Assembly (NCBI GenBank): GCA_964568855.1
Contig: CAZMSD010000002.1
Coordinates: 124,001-188,000, forward strand
DNA: 64,000 nt
Source of the DNA: CAZMSD01 sp964568855
GTDB lineage: Bacteria; CAIWAD01
Reading direction: 5' to 3'
The position numbers and the translations under genes are program-made. This document shows positions 57,201 through 64,000 of this stretch, piece by piece; positions within the stretch are counted from its first letter, which is position 1, and the number at the start of each line of letters is the position of its first letter. Below the pieces are notes generated by a model. That model ran no database searches and was not told where the DNA came from. It saw only the letters and a list, made by a program, of their open reading frames with translations.

Positions 57201-59769
57201 GCTCAGCAACGGACCCGCCGACCCAGCCAAGCGCGTGGCCTGGTCCTGGTTCAAGACCTGTGATATCACTCAACCTGACAACTACCAGGCCCGCATAGTG
57301 GGCGAGACCTACCAGATGTCCTGGGATTACCTCTGGGGCCAGGGCGGCGGTGTGCAGCCCGACCCCGCTAACGACAACTACTACACGCGCTGGGACCACC
57401 TCAAGGGCGACACCACCTACACCGTTTCCGAGATGGCCCGTTCCCACCGATTCCGCACCGATATGCCCTACTACGATGTGACACCGACAACTATCGACAC
57501 CGCGGACGTGGAGGAGCTGGGCGCGCTGCTCGGAATCGGCGGCGACGTCGAGCACTACGGCGACGGCAACTTCTACATGGCCGGTTCCGGCAAGTACCTC
57601 GTGATGAGCGAGACCGCGGGCATCGACTACGGCTATCCCGCGCTGCAGTGGGTTCCCTGGGAGCAGGCGCCCTACCTGCCGTCACTGGGGGAGGCTGAAG
57701 CCTACGCCGACGGTTTCCTGGGCGACAACGGACTGCTGCCGGGCGACGCCCTGCAGGGTCCCACGGTCTTCCACAGCGACCACCAGCTCGAAATCGACAA
57801 GACCACCGAAATGGTGCTCGACTCCTTCGCCACGGATATCGCCGTGAGACACAAGCGCCAGATCAACGGCTACCCGGTGGTGGGTCCCGGATCGAGCTGC
57901 CTGACCTACGTCAGCGAAGGAGGTACGATCGGGGGACACATGCAGGTCTGGCGGAGCCTGGGAAGCTCCCATTCCATCTCCATCATGGATTCCGCCGAGG
58001 TGATGGACCTCTTCGAGCAGCACGGGCACAAGGTGGCCCTGGGCGGCCTGCCGTATCACACCGCCTACGACATCACCGAAATGGACCTGGCGTACTACGA
58101 AGAGGGCTTCGGAGTGGACCAGGAGCATATCTTCCCGGTCTACACGCTGATCGTGGACTTCCACGTCGACAGCGTGCAGTTCGAGCATCCCGACATCGTC
58201 TTCATTCCGGCGGCGGAGATGTTCCTGCCGCTGGTCTCGGAGATCCTCAATCCACTGAACGACGCCTTCTTCGTCGCCGGCGAATCGGTTGCCTTCCTGG
58301 GCGGCGGTCTCTACGGCACGGCGCCCTACACCTACGGCTGGGAATCCGACCAGGACGGCGACATGGGCAGCGATTCCAGCTTCACCACCTCGTCGCTCAG
58401 CACCGGCGAACACGCCGTGACGCTCACCGTGACCGACAGCGGCGGCGAACACGCGGCGGCCCACGTGGAACTGCTGATCACCACCGACGTGGACTTCGGC
58501 GACGCGCCGGATCCCGGGTACCCAACATTGCTGGCCAGCGGGGGTCCGCGCCACCTCAACGATAACCAGACCTATCTCGGTTCCCTGATCGATAGCGAAC
58601 CAGAAGGCCAGCCCAACGCCACCGCCACCGGCGACGACCTTAACGGCGACGCCGACGAGGACGGCGTGACGATGACCATGCCCATGGTGCCAGGCGAGAC
58701 GGCCGGTGTTGAGGTCACGGCTTCCACGACGGGCTTCCTCAGCGCCTGGATCGACTTCAACGGCGACCAGGACTGGGCGGACGCGGATGAGCGGATCTTC
58801 AACGACCGGCCCCTGTCGGCGGGAATCAACTACCTGAGCTTCGACGTCCCGCCGGACGCGGACGCTGAGGAGACCTTCGCCCGCTTCCGTTTCAACAGCA
58901 GCGGCGGCAGCCTGGGCTACGGCGGACCGGCTTCGGACGGCGAGGTGGAGGATTACCTGGTGACCATGGAAGTCGGCTGCGCGCCCTGCCCCGGCGGATC
59001 GAGCGAGGAGAGCGAGCCCTGCGGGCAGCGCCTGAACAACGGCTGCAACCTGGATCCGCCGGCTTTCGAGTACGTCAGCTGCGGTGATACGTTCTGCGCC
59101 GAGAGCTTCGCGGACACCAGCTGGCGCGACTCCGACTGGTTCGAGATCAGCGTGACCGAACCCACGCGGCTGACCTGGACCCTCGTGGCTGAGTTGCCCA
59201 TGCGCTTCGGGCTGATCGAACCGCTGATTCCCGGAGTGGCGCACTGCGACAGCATGACCGGCTACGTGACACCCGAGCTGCTGGTGGATCTCTGCGAGGA
59301 AGGCGTACTGGAACTGGATCTGACGGCAGCGGGGACCTACTGGCTGGCCATGGCGCCCCAGGTCTTCGAGGGCTATCCCTGCAGCGAGGGCCCCCACCGG
59401 ATCATCTTCTCCATCGACTGCCTCGGCCTGAGCCCGGCGCTGAGCATCAGCTACAGCGAGGGCGAGGTGACCCTCGACTGGGATCCCGTGCCCGGCGCCG
59501 ACCGCTACCTGGTCTACAGCGCTTCCGAAGCCTGGGCAACCTTCCCGGGCGGATGGACGCTGGAGACCGCTCCCGAGGGTATCACGGAAACCACCTGGAG
59601 CGAGAGCGTGGTGGACGAGTTGAAGTTCTACCGCATCGTGGCGCTGAGCGAGTCGCTGCTGCGCGACACGCAACGCGAACGTCGCGATTCCCTGCCCTAC
59701 CGTGATACGATGTTGCCGAAGCTAAGGGAGTTCGAACGGCCAGGCAGAATCGAGAGCGGCTGGAAATAG
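54219..59769 (+). CDS. Giant secreted protein: Ig-like, beta-helix, caspase-like, PKD and GEVED domains (apparent frameshift)
   Basis: About 1850 residues if one base is removed from the C5 run at 54569-54573; otherwise the frame with the signal peptide ends at 54869 and the body reads from about 54574. Signal anchor (PILMLAVAGAFLAF), YDVDFGTPPHTVG and NVVSQLGALNSQPCGF jelly-roll domain, three Ig-like domains (YQWYDESG, YQWRKDGANI, YQWHDTSG), a beta-helix (IQSAIDLICDTGGEIILSDGTY is typical in outline), a caspase-like segment (VFFSGHGTSS then FAFSCCELLCKGG), a PKD domain, a GEVED domain (DFGDAPDPGY, WIDFNGDQDW, GEVEDYLV) and a C-terminal FN3-like fold. Likely a surface adhesin or peptidase; function unknown. 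Confidence 0.75.
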
Positions 59770-59809
59770 TAATAGACATAGATCGTAGTTGAGCATAACT
59801 TGCCGGATG

Positions 59810-59856
59810 GGAACCGGGGTGGGTCGTCATGGAGGCATGAGACCCATCCCGGTTCC
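59810..59856 (+). terminator. Strong hairpin after the giant secreted gene
   Basis: GGAACCGGGGTGGGTC (59810-59825) pairs with GACCCATCCCGGTTCC (59841-59856): 16 pairs including one G-U, loop of 15 bases. There is no T tract, so rho-independent action is unproved, but stem strength and location 40 bases after the stop suggest an mRNA 3' end or processing hairpin. Confidence 0.6.
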
Positions 59857-59859
59857 ACC

Positions 59860-59926
59860 GGGAATCTCTGCAGGGATTCCCGAGAGTCACGATCCATTCG
59901 ACAAGGCTGAATCACGCCGATTCAGC
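59860..59926 (+). other. Two further small hairpins upstream of the next secreted gene
   Basis: GGGAATC (59860-59866) pairs with GATTCCC (59875-59881), and GCTGAAT (59906-59912) pairs with ATTCAGC (59920-59926). With the stronger stem at 59810-59856 they form a row of three hairpins in the 330-base gap between the giant gene and the gene at 60100. The rest of the gap holds nothing I recognise. Confidence 0.45.
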
Positions 59927-60099
59927 GCAACACGCCATCACCGAAGACTTTCGATAATCCCTCCAGTGGCTGATCTCGAAGCGTGTGTACTCGAACCGCA
60001 CCCTGCTGTAATGGATGCTTGCGAGGATGTTTCACCACACGGTAGCGTCGGATGAACTCAACCCTGGGTCACAAAGACTCCATGAAGGGGGATGCACTC

Positions 60100-61671
60100 A
60101 TGAACAATATCCTGATCCGCCCACTCATCCTGTGTCTCACGTGCCTGGGCGCATTCGCCGATCTGACCATCTATTTTCCAGTCGAAGACGCGCCCTACTG
60201 CTTCGAGCCCACCGAAGCGAACGTCGAACTCGGCTTGTTTCCAGGAACGTATTACACGGCAGTGCTATCAACTCCCTACGAGGACCCTGGGAACTATACC
60301 TTCATCTGCCACCTGGATGAGATATTTTCGCCTTTTCCCATCCACTCGATCGCCTTGCTGGGCTTGATGGCGGGTTCGCTCTGGGTAGAGACAATCGGCA
60401 CCGATTTCTGGTATTTCCCGTACCCTCCTCCCCCGCCCCTGAGAGTTTACTTCCCCGAGACCTTTGCACATCCCTGCATGGTTCCGTTTTTCGAGAACTT
60501 CAATCACTTCGAAGCACTACCCCCGGACTGGACAGTTGAGTCTCATTCCGCCGGACACGCGCAAGCTTGGTCACCAGTGCACGAGGACTGCGGGGACTGG
60601 TCGGTCGTCGCGGGGCGGCGTTACCTCGAGCCTTGTCGCGAGGAGTGGCTGATCTCACCCGCCATCGACCTGAGCGGCTACACCGGCGAGGAGCTTGTCT
60701 TCGAGAGCGACTACGTTCACGCGGCGGGCAGGGCGGAAATAAAGCACAGCACCAACGGTGGTCTCACCTGGAACACGGATGCCACTTTTCACGCGACGAC
60801 TTCGAAGAGCATCACGATCGACATTTCCCGCTGGGCCGAGTACGAATCGAGCGTCGTTTTCGCGCTCGTCTTCACGGACGAGTCCGAGTCCGGCGGTTCT
60901 TCCTGGCGAATCGACGACTTCCAGGTCAGGGGCGAACCCCTGCGCGCCATCGCCGTGTCGCCGGTCCCCGGGGAGACGCTCACCGATCCCTGGACTTCGC
61001 TGAACGGCAAACTGGGCTGCACCTTCATGCACCCCGCGGGCGTGATGGGATCCAGCGTGGAACTGCGCATCGACGCCAACGGCGACGGCGACTACGACGA
61101 CGGAGCAGGCGAGGACTGGAATTCAGTGCCCTCCCTGCACGACTCGCGAAGATTGCACGTGCTCGCAGAAGCGGACTACCTGCAGCCTGGCGACAGCCTG
61201 GCCTTCGAGTTCCGGGCGAAGAACCTGGCCACGCAACTCTACTGCTACAGCGGATTCGCGAACACGGAGGGCATCACGGACGACTGGTTCGTCTCCATCC
61301 AGACTGCGGTCGCCCACCTGTCCGGGGACGGCAACGACCTTTCGCAAGATCGACCGGAACCGAATATGGATGCGGATGCGAGCGCCCTCGGCGGTCCGCG
61401 GGTAAGCGATCTGCGTATCACGGTCTACAGGCCGGACGTGCTGCTTAGCTGGTCGCCGGTTAGTTTCGGCGAACTTGGCTATTTCCCGGATGGCTTGATC
61501 GGCTACCGTGTCTATACCAGCGAATCCGTGTGGACTGGGGATTTCGTCTTCCACGCTTTCGTGGAGGACACAACATACGTGCACCTCGGCGCGACCGATT
61601 CGCATGAACGCTTGTTCTACAGTGTGACGGCGTGTTACGAATCTCGCGGCACCCTGGATCCCGGTCACTGA
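60100..61671 (+). CDS. Secreted protein with lectin-like (MAM/choice-of-anchor) domain
   Basis: 523 residues. ATG at 60100 has AAGGGGG at 9 bases. Short signal peptide (IRPLILCLTCLGAFA). The first 130 residues are beta-rich with no family I know. Residues about 140-290 form a jelly-roll adhesion domain (FFENFNHFEALPPDWTV, WLISPAIDLSGY, AEIKHSTNGGLTW, SSWRIDDFQV), as in cleaved-adhesin and MAM-like folds. Then a GEVED-like segment (VELRIDANGDGDYDD) and a C-terminal FN3 fold (DVLLSWSPVSFGELG, YSVTACYES). Somewhat lower GC than the core genes. No catalytic site visible. Confidence 0.65.
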   Translation: MNNILIRPLILCLTCLGAFADLTIYFPVEDAPYCFEPTEANVELGLFPGTYYTAVLSTPYEDPGNYTFICHLDEIFSPFPIHSIALLGLMAGSLWVETIGTDFWYFPYPPPPPLRVYFPETFAHPCMVPFFENFNHFEALPPDWTVESHSAGHAQAWSPVHEDCGDWSVVAGRRYLEPCREEWLISPAIDLSGYTGEELVFESDYVHAAGRAEIKHSTNGGLTWNTDATFHATTSKSITIDISRWAEYESSVVFALVFTDESESGGSSWRIDDFQVRGEPLRAIAVSPVPGETLTDPWTSLNGKLGCTFMHPAGVMGSSVELRIDANGDGDYDDGAGEDWNSVPSLHDSRRLHVLAEADYLQPGDSLAFEFRAKNLATQLYCYSGFANTEGITDDWFVSIQTAVAHLSGDGNDLSQDRPEPNMDADASALGGPRVSDLRITVYRPDVLLSWSPVSFGELGYFPDGLIGYRVYTSESVWTGDFVFHAFVEDTTYVHLGATDSHERLFYSVTACYESRGTLDPGH

Positions 61672-61826
61672 CATTCCAAAGCACTCAAGTCCGGCCTGGA
61701 AACACCTGCCACTCGATCCGCGATCCGTCAGGGGCGCGACTTGACCTTGACTGAAGAAGTAGAACGATCCTGTGTAACGGATTTCACCGCATGCTTGTCC
61801 GGCGAGTTCCTCGCGGGGAAGAATTT

Positions 61827-62519
61827 CTACGAAAACACGCGAAAGATGTAGGCCAGGCAGTAGTAGACGCCGACGCCGATGAAGATCAGGCCGGTTATCC
61901 TCCGCGCCCATTTCTCGACGGCGACCAGCCTGTTGTAGGCGGCGGCCACGGATCCGGTGCCGAGCGCGATCAGAACGGCGAAGACCATCACGGGCAAACC
62001 GGTGCCCAGGCCGTAGACCGCGGGAAGGGCCAGGCCCGATTCCAGTCGCAGGGCCAGGGGGATAAGGCTGCCGAAGAACAGGGCGGCGGAGACCGGACAG
62101 AAGGAAAGGGCGAAGAGCAGGCCCAGCAGTCCCGCTCCCCAGACGCCCCATGACTCGGCTTTTCCCTGCAGCCGGTTGCCCAGATTCGTGGATGGAAGCC
62201 TCAGGGGGATCAGCTCGAGCAGGACCATCCCGGCCAGCACCAGGATCGGCCCCAGCAGCTGGTTCATGTACTTCTGCAGGAACTGCGAGACCTGGGGCGC
62301 GGAGAGCAGTCCGGCCACCAGCAGGAAGGCGAGCAGTCCGTAGGCCAGGATCCTGCCCAGCGTGTAGCTCGACCCGGTCAGCAGCACGCGACCCGGGCTG
62401 CCGATCCGTCTGCCGATCAGGGAGACGGCCGCGATGTTGGTGGCCAGGGGACAGGGGCTGATGGAAGTCAGGATTCCCAGCCAGAGCGCCGTGACGAGTC
62501 CCGCCGACAGTTCGCTCAT
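61827..62519 (-). CDS. ArsG-like aromatic arsenical efflux permease (DsbD/CcdA fold)
   Basis: 230 residues with six to seven membrane helices. The N-terminal ILTSISPCPLATNIAAVSL and mid-protein LLFALSFCPVSAALFFGSL are the paired P/C-containing helices of the DsbD/LysE superfamily; the SPCPLATN form is that of ArsG, which exports aminobenzyl arsenicals. The ATG overlaps the ArsF-like stop by 4 bases and a small thioredoxin and permease lie upstream, as in arsEFG operons. A thiol-disulfide carrier of CcdA type is the alternative. The 155-base gap to the converging secreted gene holds no feature. Confidence 0.68.
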   Translation of the reverse strand: MSELSAGLVTALWLGILTSISPCPLATNIAAVSLIGRRIGSPGRVLLTGSSYTLGRILAYGLLAFLLVAGLLSAPQVSQFLQKYMNQLLGPILVLAGMVLLELIPLRLPSTNLGNRLQGKAESWGVWGAGLLGLLFALSFCPVSAALFFGSLIPLALRLESGLALPAVYGLGTGLPVMVFAVLIALGTGSVAAAYNRLVAVEKWARRITGLIFIGVGVYYCLAYIFRVFS

Positions 62520-63031
62520 GGGCGCGCTCCAAGGAAGGCGCTCGTCTCACGCCGGACGTAGTCGATGAAACCCTCCCGGTCGTCCACCAGCAGCCACACG
62601 CGCTCCAGGTTCTTCCAGCGCTTGCGCTCGCTCCCCGTCAATTCAGCCAGCACCAGGGACTGTGACGCCAACTGGTAGTCCTCGATGAAATGCTGCGACT
62701 CCTGCGCGTCCGTGTTGACCACCCTCCATTCCAGCCGGCCCTTCGCAAGGGCATCGGCAAAGCCTTCCGAAACGGCCTCGTGCGATAGGGCTTCGATCTT
62801 TCGGCAGGTGGCGCAGCGAAAATCGCCGTGGAAGTAATACGCGATGACCTTGCGTTCTTCGGCCGCGGCCTGTTCCCAGTCTTCCACGATCGGGGCGACG
62901 ACCTCGACTCCGGATTCCGTCGAACCACCGGCCTGCTCGGAGCCGTCACCCGAATCGGTACGCTGCATCACGATGTAGGCCGCGCAGGCGCCCAGAAAGG
63001 CCGCCAGGACCAGGGTGGCCGCCTTCTTCAT
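62516..63031 (-). CDS. ArsF-like thioredoxin-fold lipoprotein or membrane-anchored protein
   Basis: 171 residues. N-terminal hydrophobic segment (ATLVLAAFLGACAAYIV) as anchor or signal; a linker; then a thioredoxin-like fold with KVIAYYFHGDFRCATCRKIEAL carrying the CxxC motif (CATC), and WRVVNTDAQESQHFIEDYQL. This pattern is that of ArsF-family proteins, described as part of the nitrophenyl-arsenical reduction system. ATG at 63031 follows GGAGGAGGAG. The iterated GTAATAC word falls in its YY codons. Confidence 0.66.
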   Translation of the reverse strand: MKKAATLVLAAFLGACAAYIVMQRTDSGDGSEQAGGSTESGVEVVAPIVEDWEQAAAEERKVIAYYFHGDFRCATCRKIEALSHEAVSEGFADALAKGRLEWRVVNTDAQESQHFIEDYQLASQSLVLAELTGSERKRWKNLERVWLLVDDREGFIDYVRRETSAFLGARP

Positions 63032-63180
63032 GTTCAAACTTGCTCCTCCTCCGCAAGACACGGTTGAGGACGACACCGCGCCGTCTCACATGGTTCGAAC
63101 CGATCCAAGCGTAACAGGTGATGCAGGGCATGGCCGCCGTACGCCAACGGGGCGCCGCCTTGAACCGGCGGCTGCACGAC

Positions 63181-63414
63181 TCAGGCCAGCAGCTCCACGA
63201 TCTCGGGCACCGACAGCACCTTCCCGACGGAAACCACGCGGCCGTCCAGGAGCAGCCCCGGGGTCATCATCACGCCGTGCGCAATGATCTCGTTGATGTC
63301 GGTGACCTTTTCGAGCTCGTATTCTTTTCCCGATTCCTTTGCCGCGGACTCCGCGTTGGCCGCCAGTTTTTCGCACTTGGGACAACCGGTGCCCAGGATC
63401 TGGATCTTTCGCAA
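63181..63414 (-). CDS. Small thioredoxin-like redox protein
   Basis: 77 residues. MRKIQILGTGCPKCEKLAANAE holds the CxxC site (CPKC) at residues 11-14, and HGVMMTPGLLLDGRVVSVGKV the cis-Pro strand. This is the compact archaeal-type glutaredoxin/thioredoxin family (TM0996-like), the same class as ArsE. The start codon is TTG, supported by AGGAGG seven bases before it. It should pass electrons to the membrane partners downstream. The 150 bases to the ArsF-like gene show nothing. Confidence 0.78.
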   Translation of the reverse strand: MRKIQILGTGCPKCEKLAANAESAAKESGKEYELEKVTDINEIIAHGVMMTPGLLLDGRVVSVGKVLSVPEIVELLA

Positions 63415-63509
63415 TGTGTGACCTCCTCTCGCCGTGACAGGTCTGCCCGGCCATGCCTGTCGCGCCTGACCGGCCGCGCCTGGCCGGCCCCGCGCCGCAC
63501 TGGAAACTC

Positions 63510-64000
63510 CTACAGGCCGCCGTAGATCAGGCCGCTGAGCGTCGCCATCGCCACCACCAGCGCCACGAAGGCGACCGTTTTCTTAATCCTCAGCACGCTG
63601 TGGATCACCAGCATGTTGGGCAGCGACAGCGCGGGTCCCGCCAGCAGCAGGGCCAGGGCCGGCCCCTTGCCCATGCCACTGCCCATCAAACCCTGCAGGA
63701 TGGGGACCTCGGTCAGGGTGGCAAAATACATCAGGGCGCCCGCGAAGGCCGCGAAGAAGTTCGCGGAGAGCGAGTTTCCGCCCACCGCCCGGGCGATCCA
63801 CTCCGCGGGGATCAGGCCCTCGTGACCGGGCCTTCCCAGCAGGGCGCCGGAGATCAGCACGCCCAGCAGCAGGAGGGGCAGGATCTGCTTCGCGAAGCCC
63901 CAGCTCTGGCCCAGCCACTCCCGGGTTTCCGATCCTCCACGGCCGGTGATCAGCGCGAGGGCGATCGTCCCGGCGACGAAGGGAATCGCGGGAGTCGCGG
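63510..64000 (-). CDS. Permease of the ArsP/YraQ family, N-terminus beyond window
   Basis: C-terminal 163 residues of a membrane protein open to the right edge. FAKQILPLLLLGVLISGALLG, ANFFAAFAGALMYFATLTEVPILQGL and GPALALLLAGPALSLPNMLVI are typical of DUF318/YraQ permeases, the group containing ArsP, which exports trivalent organoarsenicals. No cytoplasmic ATPase partner is seen. Placed upstream of the thioredoxin and ArsF/ArsG-like genes on the same strand, so probably first of the operon. Confidence 0.75.
   Translation of the reverse strand, partial: ATPAIPFVAGTIALALITGRGGSETREWLGQSWGFAKQILPLLLLGVLISGALLGRPGHEGLIPAEWIARAVGGNSLSANFFAAFAGALMYFATLTEVPILQGLMGSGMGKGPALALLLAGPALSLPNMLVIHSVLRIKKTVAFVALVVAMATLSGLIYGGL

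Larger units (their letters stand above)
706..62840. repeat. Highly iterated 7-mer GTRWYAC (GTGATAC, GTAATAC and variants)
   Basis: Found by manual reading on both strands: 94 sites. GTGATAC class, 46: among them 706, 1600, 2098, 2842, 4480, 4925, 5759, 6381, 9256, 11614, 13626, 13928, 15552, 15574, 16027, 16957, 17093, 19236, 26356, 26762, 32499, 33700, 34434, 35148, 35716, 39931, 40090, 40819, 41443, 43729, 45085, 47465, 48609, 49494, 49998, 51074, 52388, 52726, 54580, 55907, 56102, 58053, 59084, 59579, 59702, 61415. GTAATAC class, 21 (e.g. 2531, 4947, 8378, 20410, 29200, 37004, 62834). GTGACAC class, 17; GTAACAC class, 10. Role unknown. Confidence 0.7.

Noticed and set aside
706..62840. 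GTRWYAC as promoter element or terminator
   Set aside because: Most copies lie inside genes in all frames and both orientations; there is no fixed distance to starts.
1..64000. CRISPR arrays, tRNA and rRNA genes
   Set aside because: I searched by eye and found no regularly spaced repeats, cloverleaf sequences or rRNA cores.

Overview
The window is GC-rich DNA (about two thirds G+C by eye) with dense, mostly intact genes, one 100-base scaffold gap, and no rRNA, tRNA or CRISPR that I could recognise. Large exported proteins carry modules common in the FCB superphylum and neighbouring candidate phyla (a FlgD-like C-terminal sorting or immunoglobulin fold, PPC, PKD, GEVED, parallel beta-helix repeats, LPP20/DUF4384/caspase operon). 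An uncultivated FCB-like lineage of the Krumholzibacteriota/Eisenbacteria type is the best guess. No marker gene is present to prove it.

Layout. 1-6.4 kb: PAS protein (cut by the window edge), two P-loop NMP-kinase-like proteins transcribed towards each other, a small membrane protein, an M48 protease and a CHASE2-adenylate cyclase. 6.4-7.1 kb: non-coding DNA packed with inverted repeats. 7.1-13.6 kb: an exported-protein operon (PPC/FlgD-like protein, small exported protein, caspase-like peptidase, LPP20 lipoprotein, DUF4384 protein). 13.6-17.0 kb: an unusual thiolase plus a HAD-ECH beta-oxidation fusion. 17.1-21.8 kb: a subtilase-SUMF1 fusion of lower GC and a beta-helix protein split by the gap.

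22.0-50.5 kb is the centre of the window: about 28 kb on the minus strand, nearly without gaps, holding what reads as a complete upper anaerobic benzoyl-CoA pathway. Read in transcription order: MarR regulator; four-subunit ATP-dependent class I benzoyl-CoA reductase of the Azoarcus type (bzdN, O, P, Q); ferredoxin (bzdM-like); large NAD(P)H/ferredoxin flavoprotein (bzdV-like); two complete sets of 2-oxoacid:ferredoxin oxidoreductase genes (korABC); an additional benzoyl-CoA-reductase/2-hydroxyacyl-CoA-dehydratase-type subunit and its own ATPase activator; an ADP-forming acyl-CoA ligase; a sodium:solute symporter; a ketopantoate-reductase-like enzyme; Had, Oah and Dch (the three enzymes that take the dienoyl-CoA to 3-hydroxypimelyl-CoA); an SDR and a thiolase suited to the next two steps; and a molybdenum hydroxylase. 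KGOR would reduce ferredoxin, ferredoxin would feed the ATP-driven reductase, and Dch-Had-Oah would hydrate, oxidise and open the ring.

50.6-61.7 kb: a broken TPR-CHAT gene, an inverted-repeat element, a giant multidomain secreted protein with a caspase-like segment and an apparent single-base frameshift, and another secreted protein. 61.8-64.0 kb: an organoarsenical-type operon (permease, small thioredoxin, ArsF-like, ArsG-like).

Overlying everything is a DNA-level signal: the 7-mer GTRWYAC (mainly GTGATAC and GTAATAC, either strand) occurs 94 times by my manual scan, roughly every 700 bases, in all reading frames, with poorly used codons, and repeatedly in the tiny gaps between genes. It looks like a highly iterated genomic word comparable to HIP1 or uptake sequences and is the most unexpected observation here.
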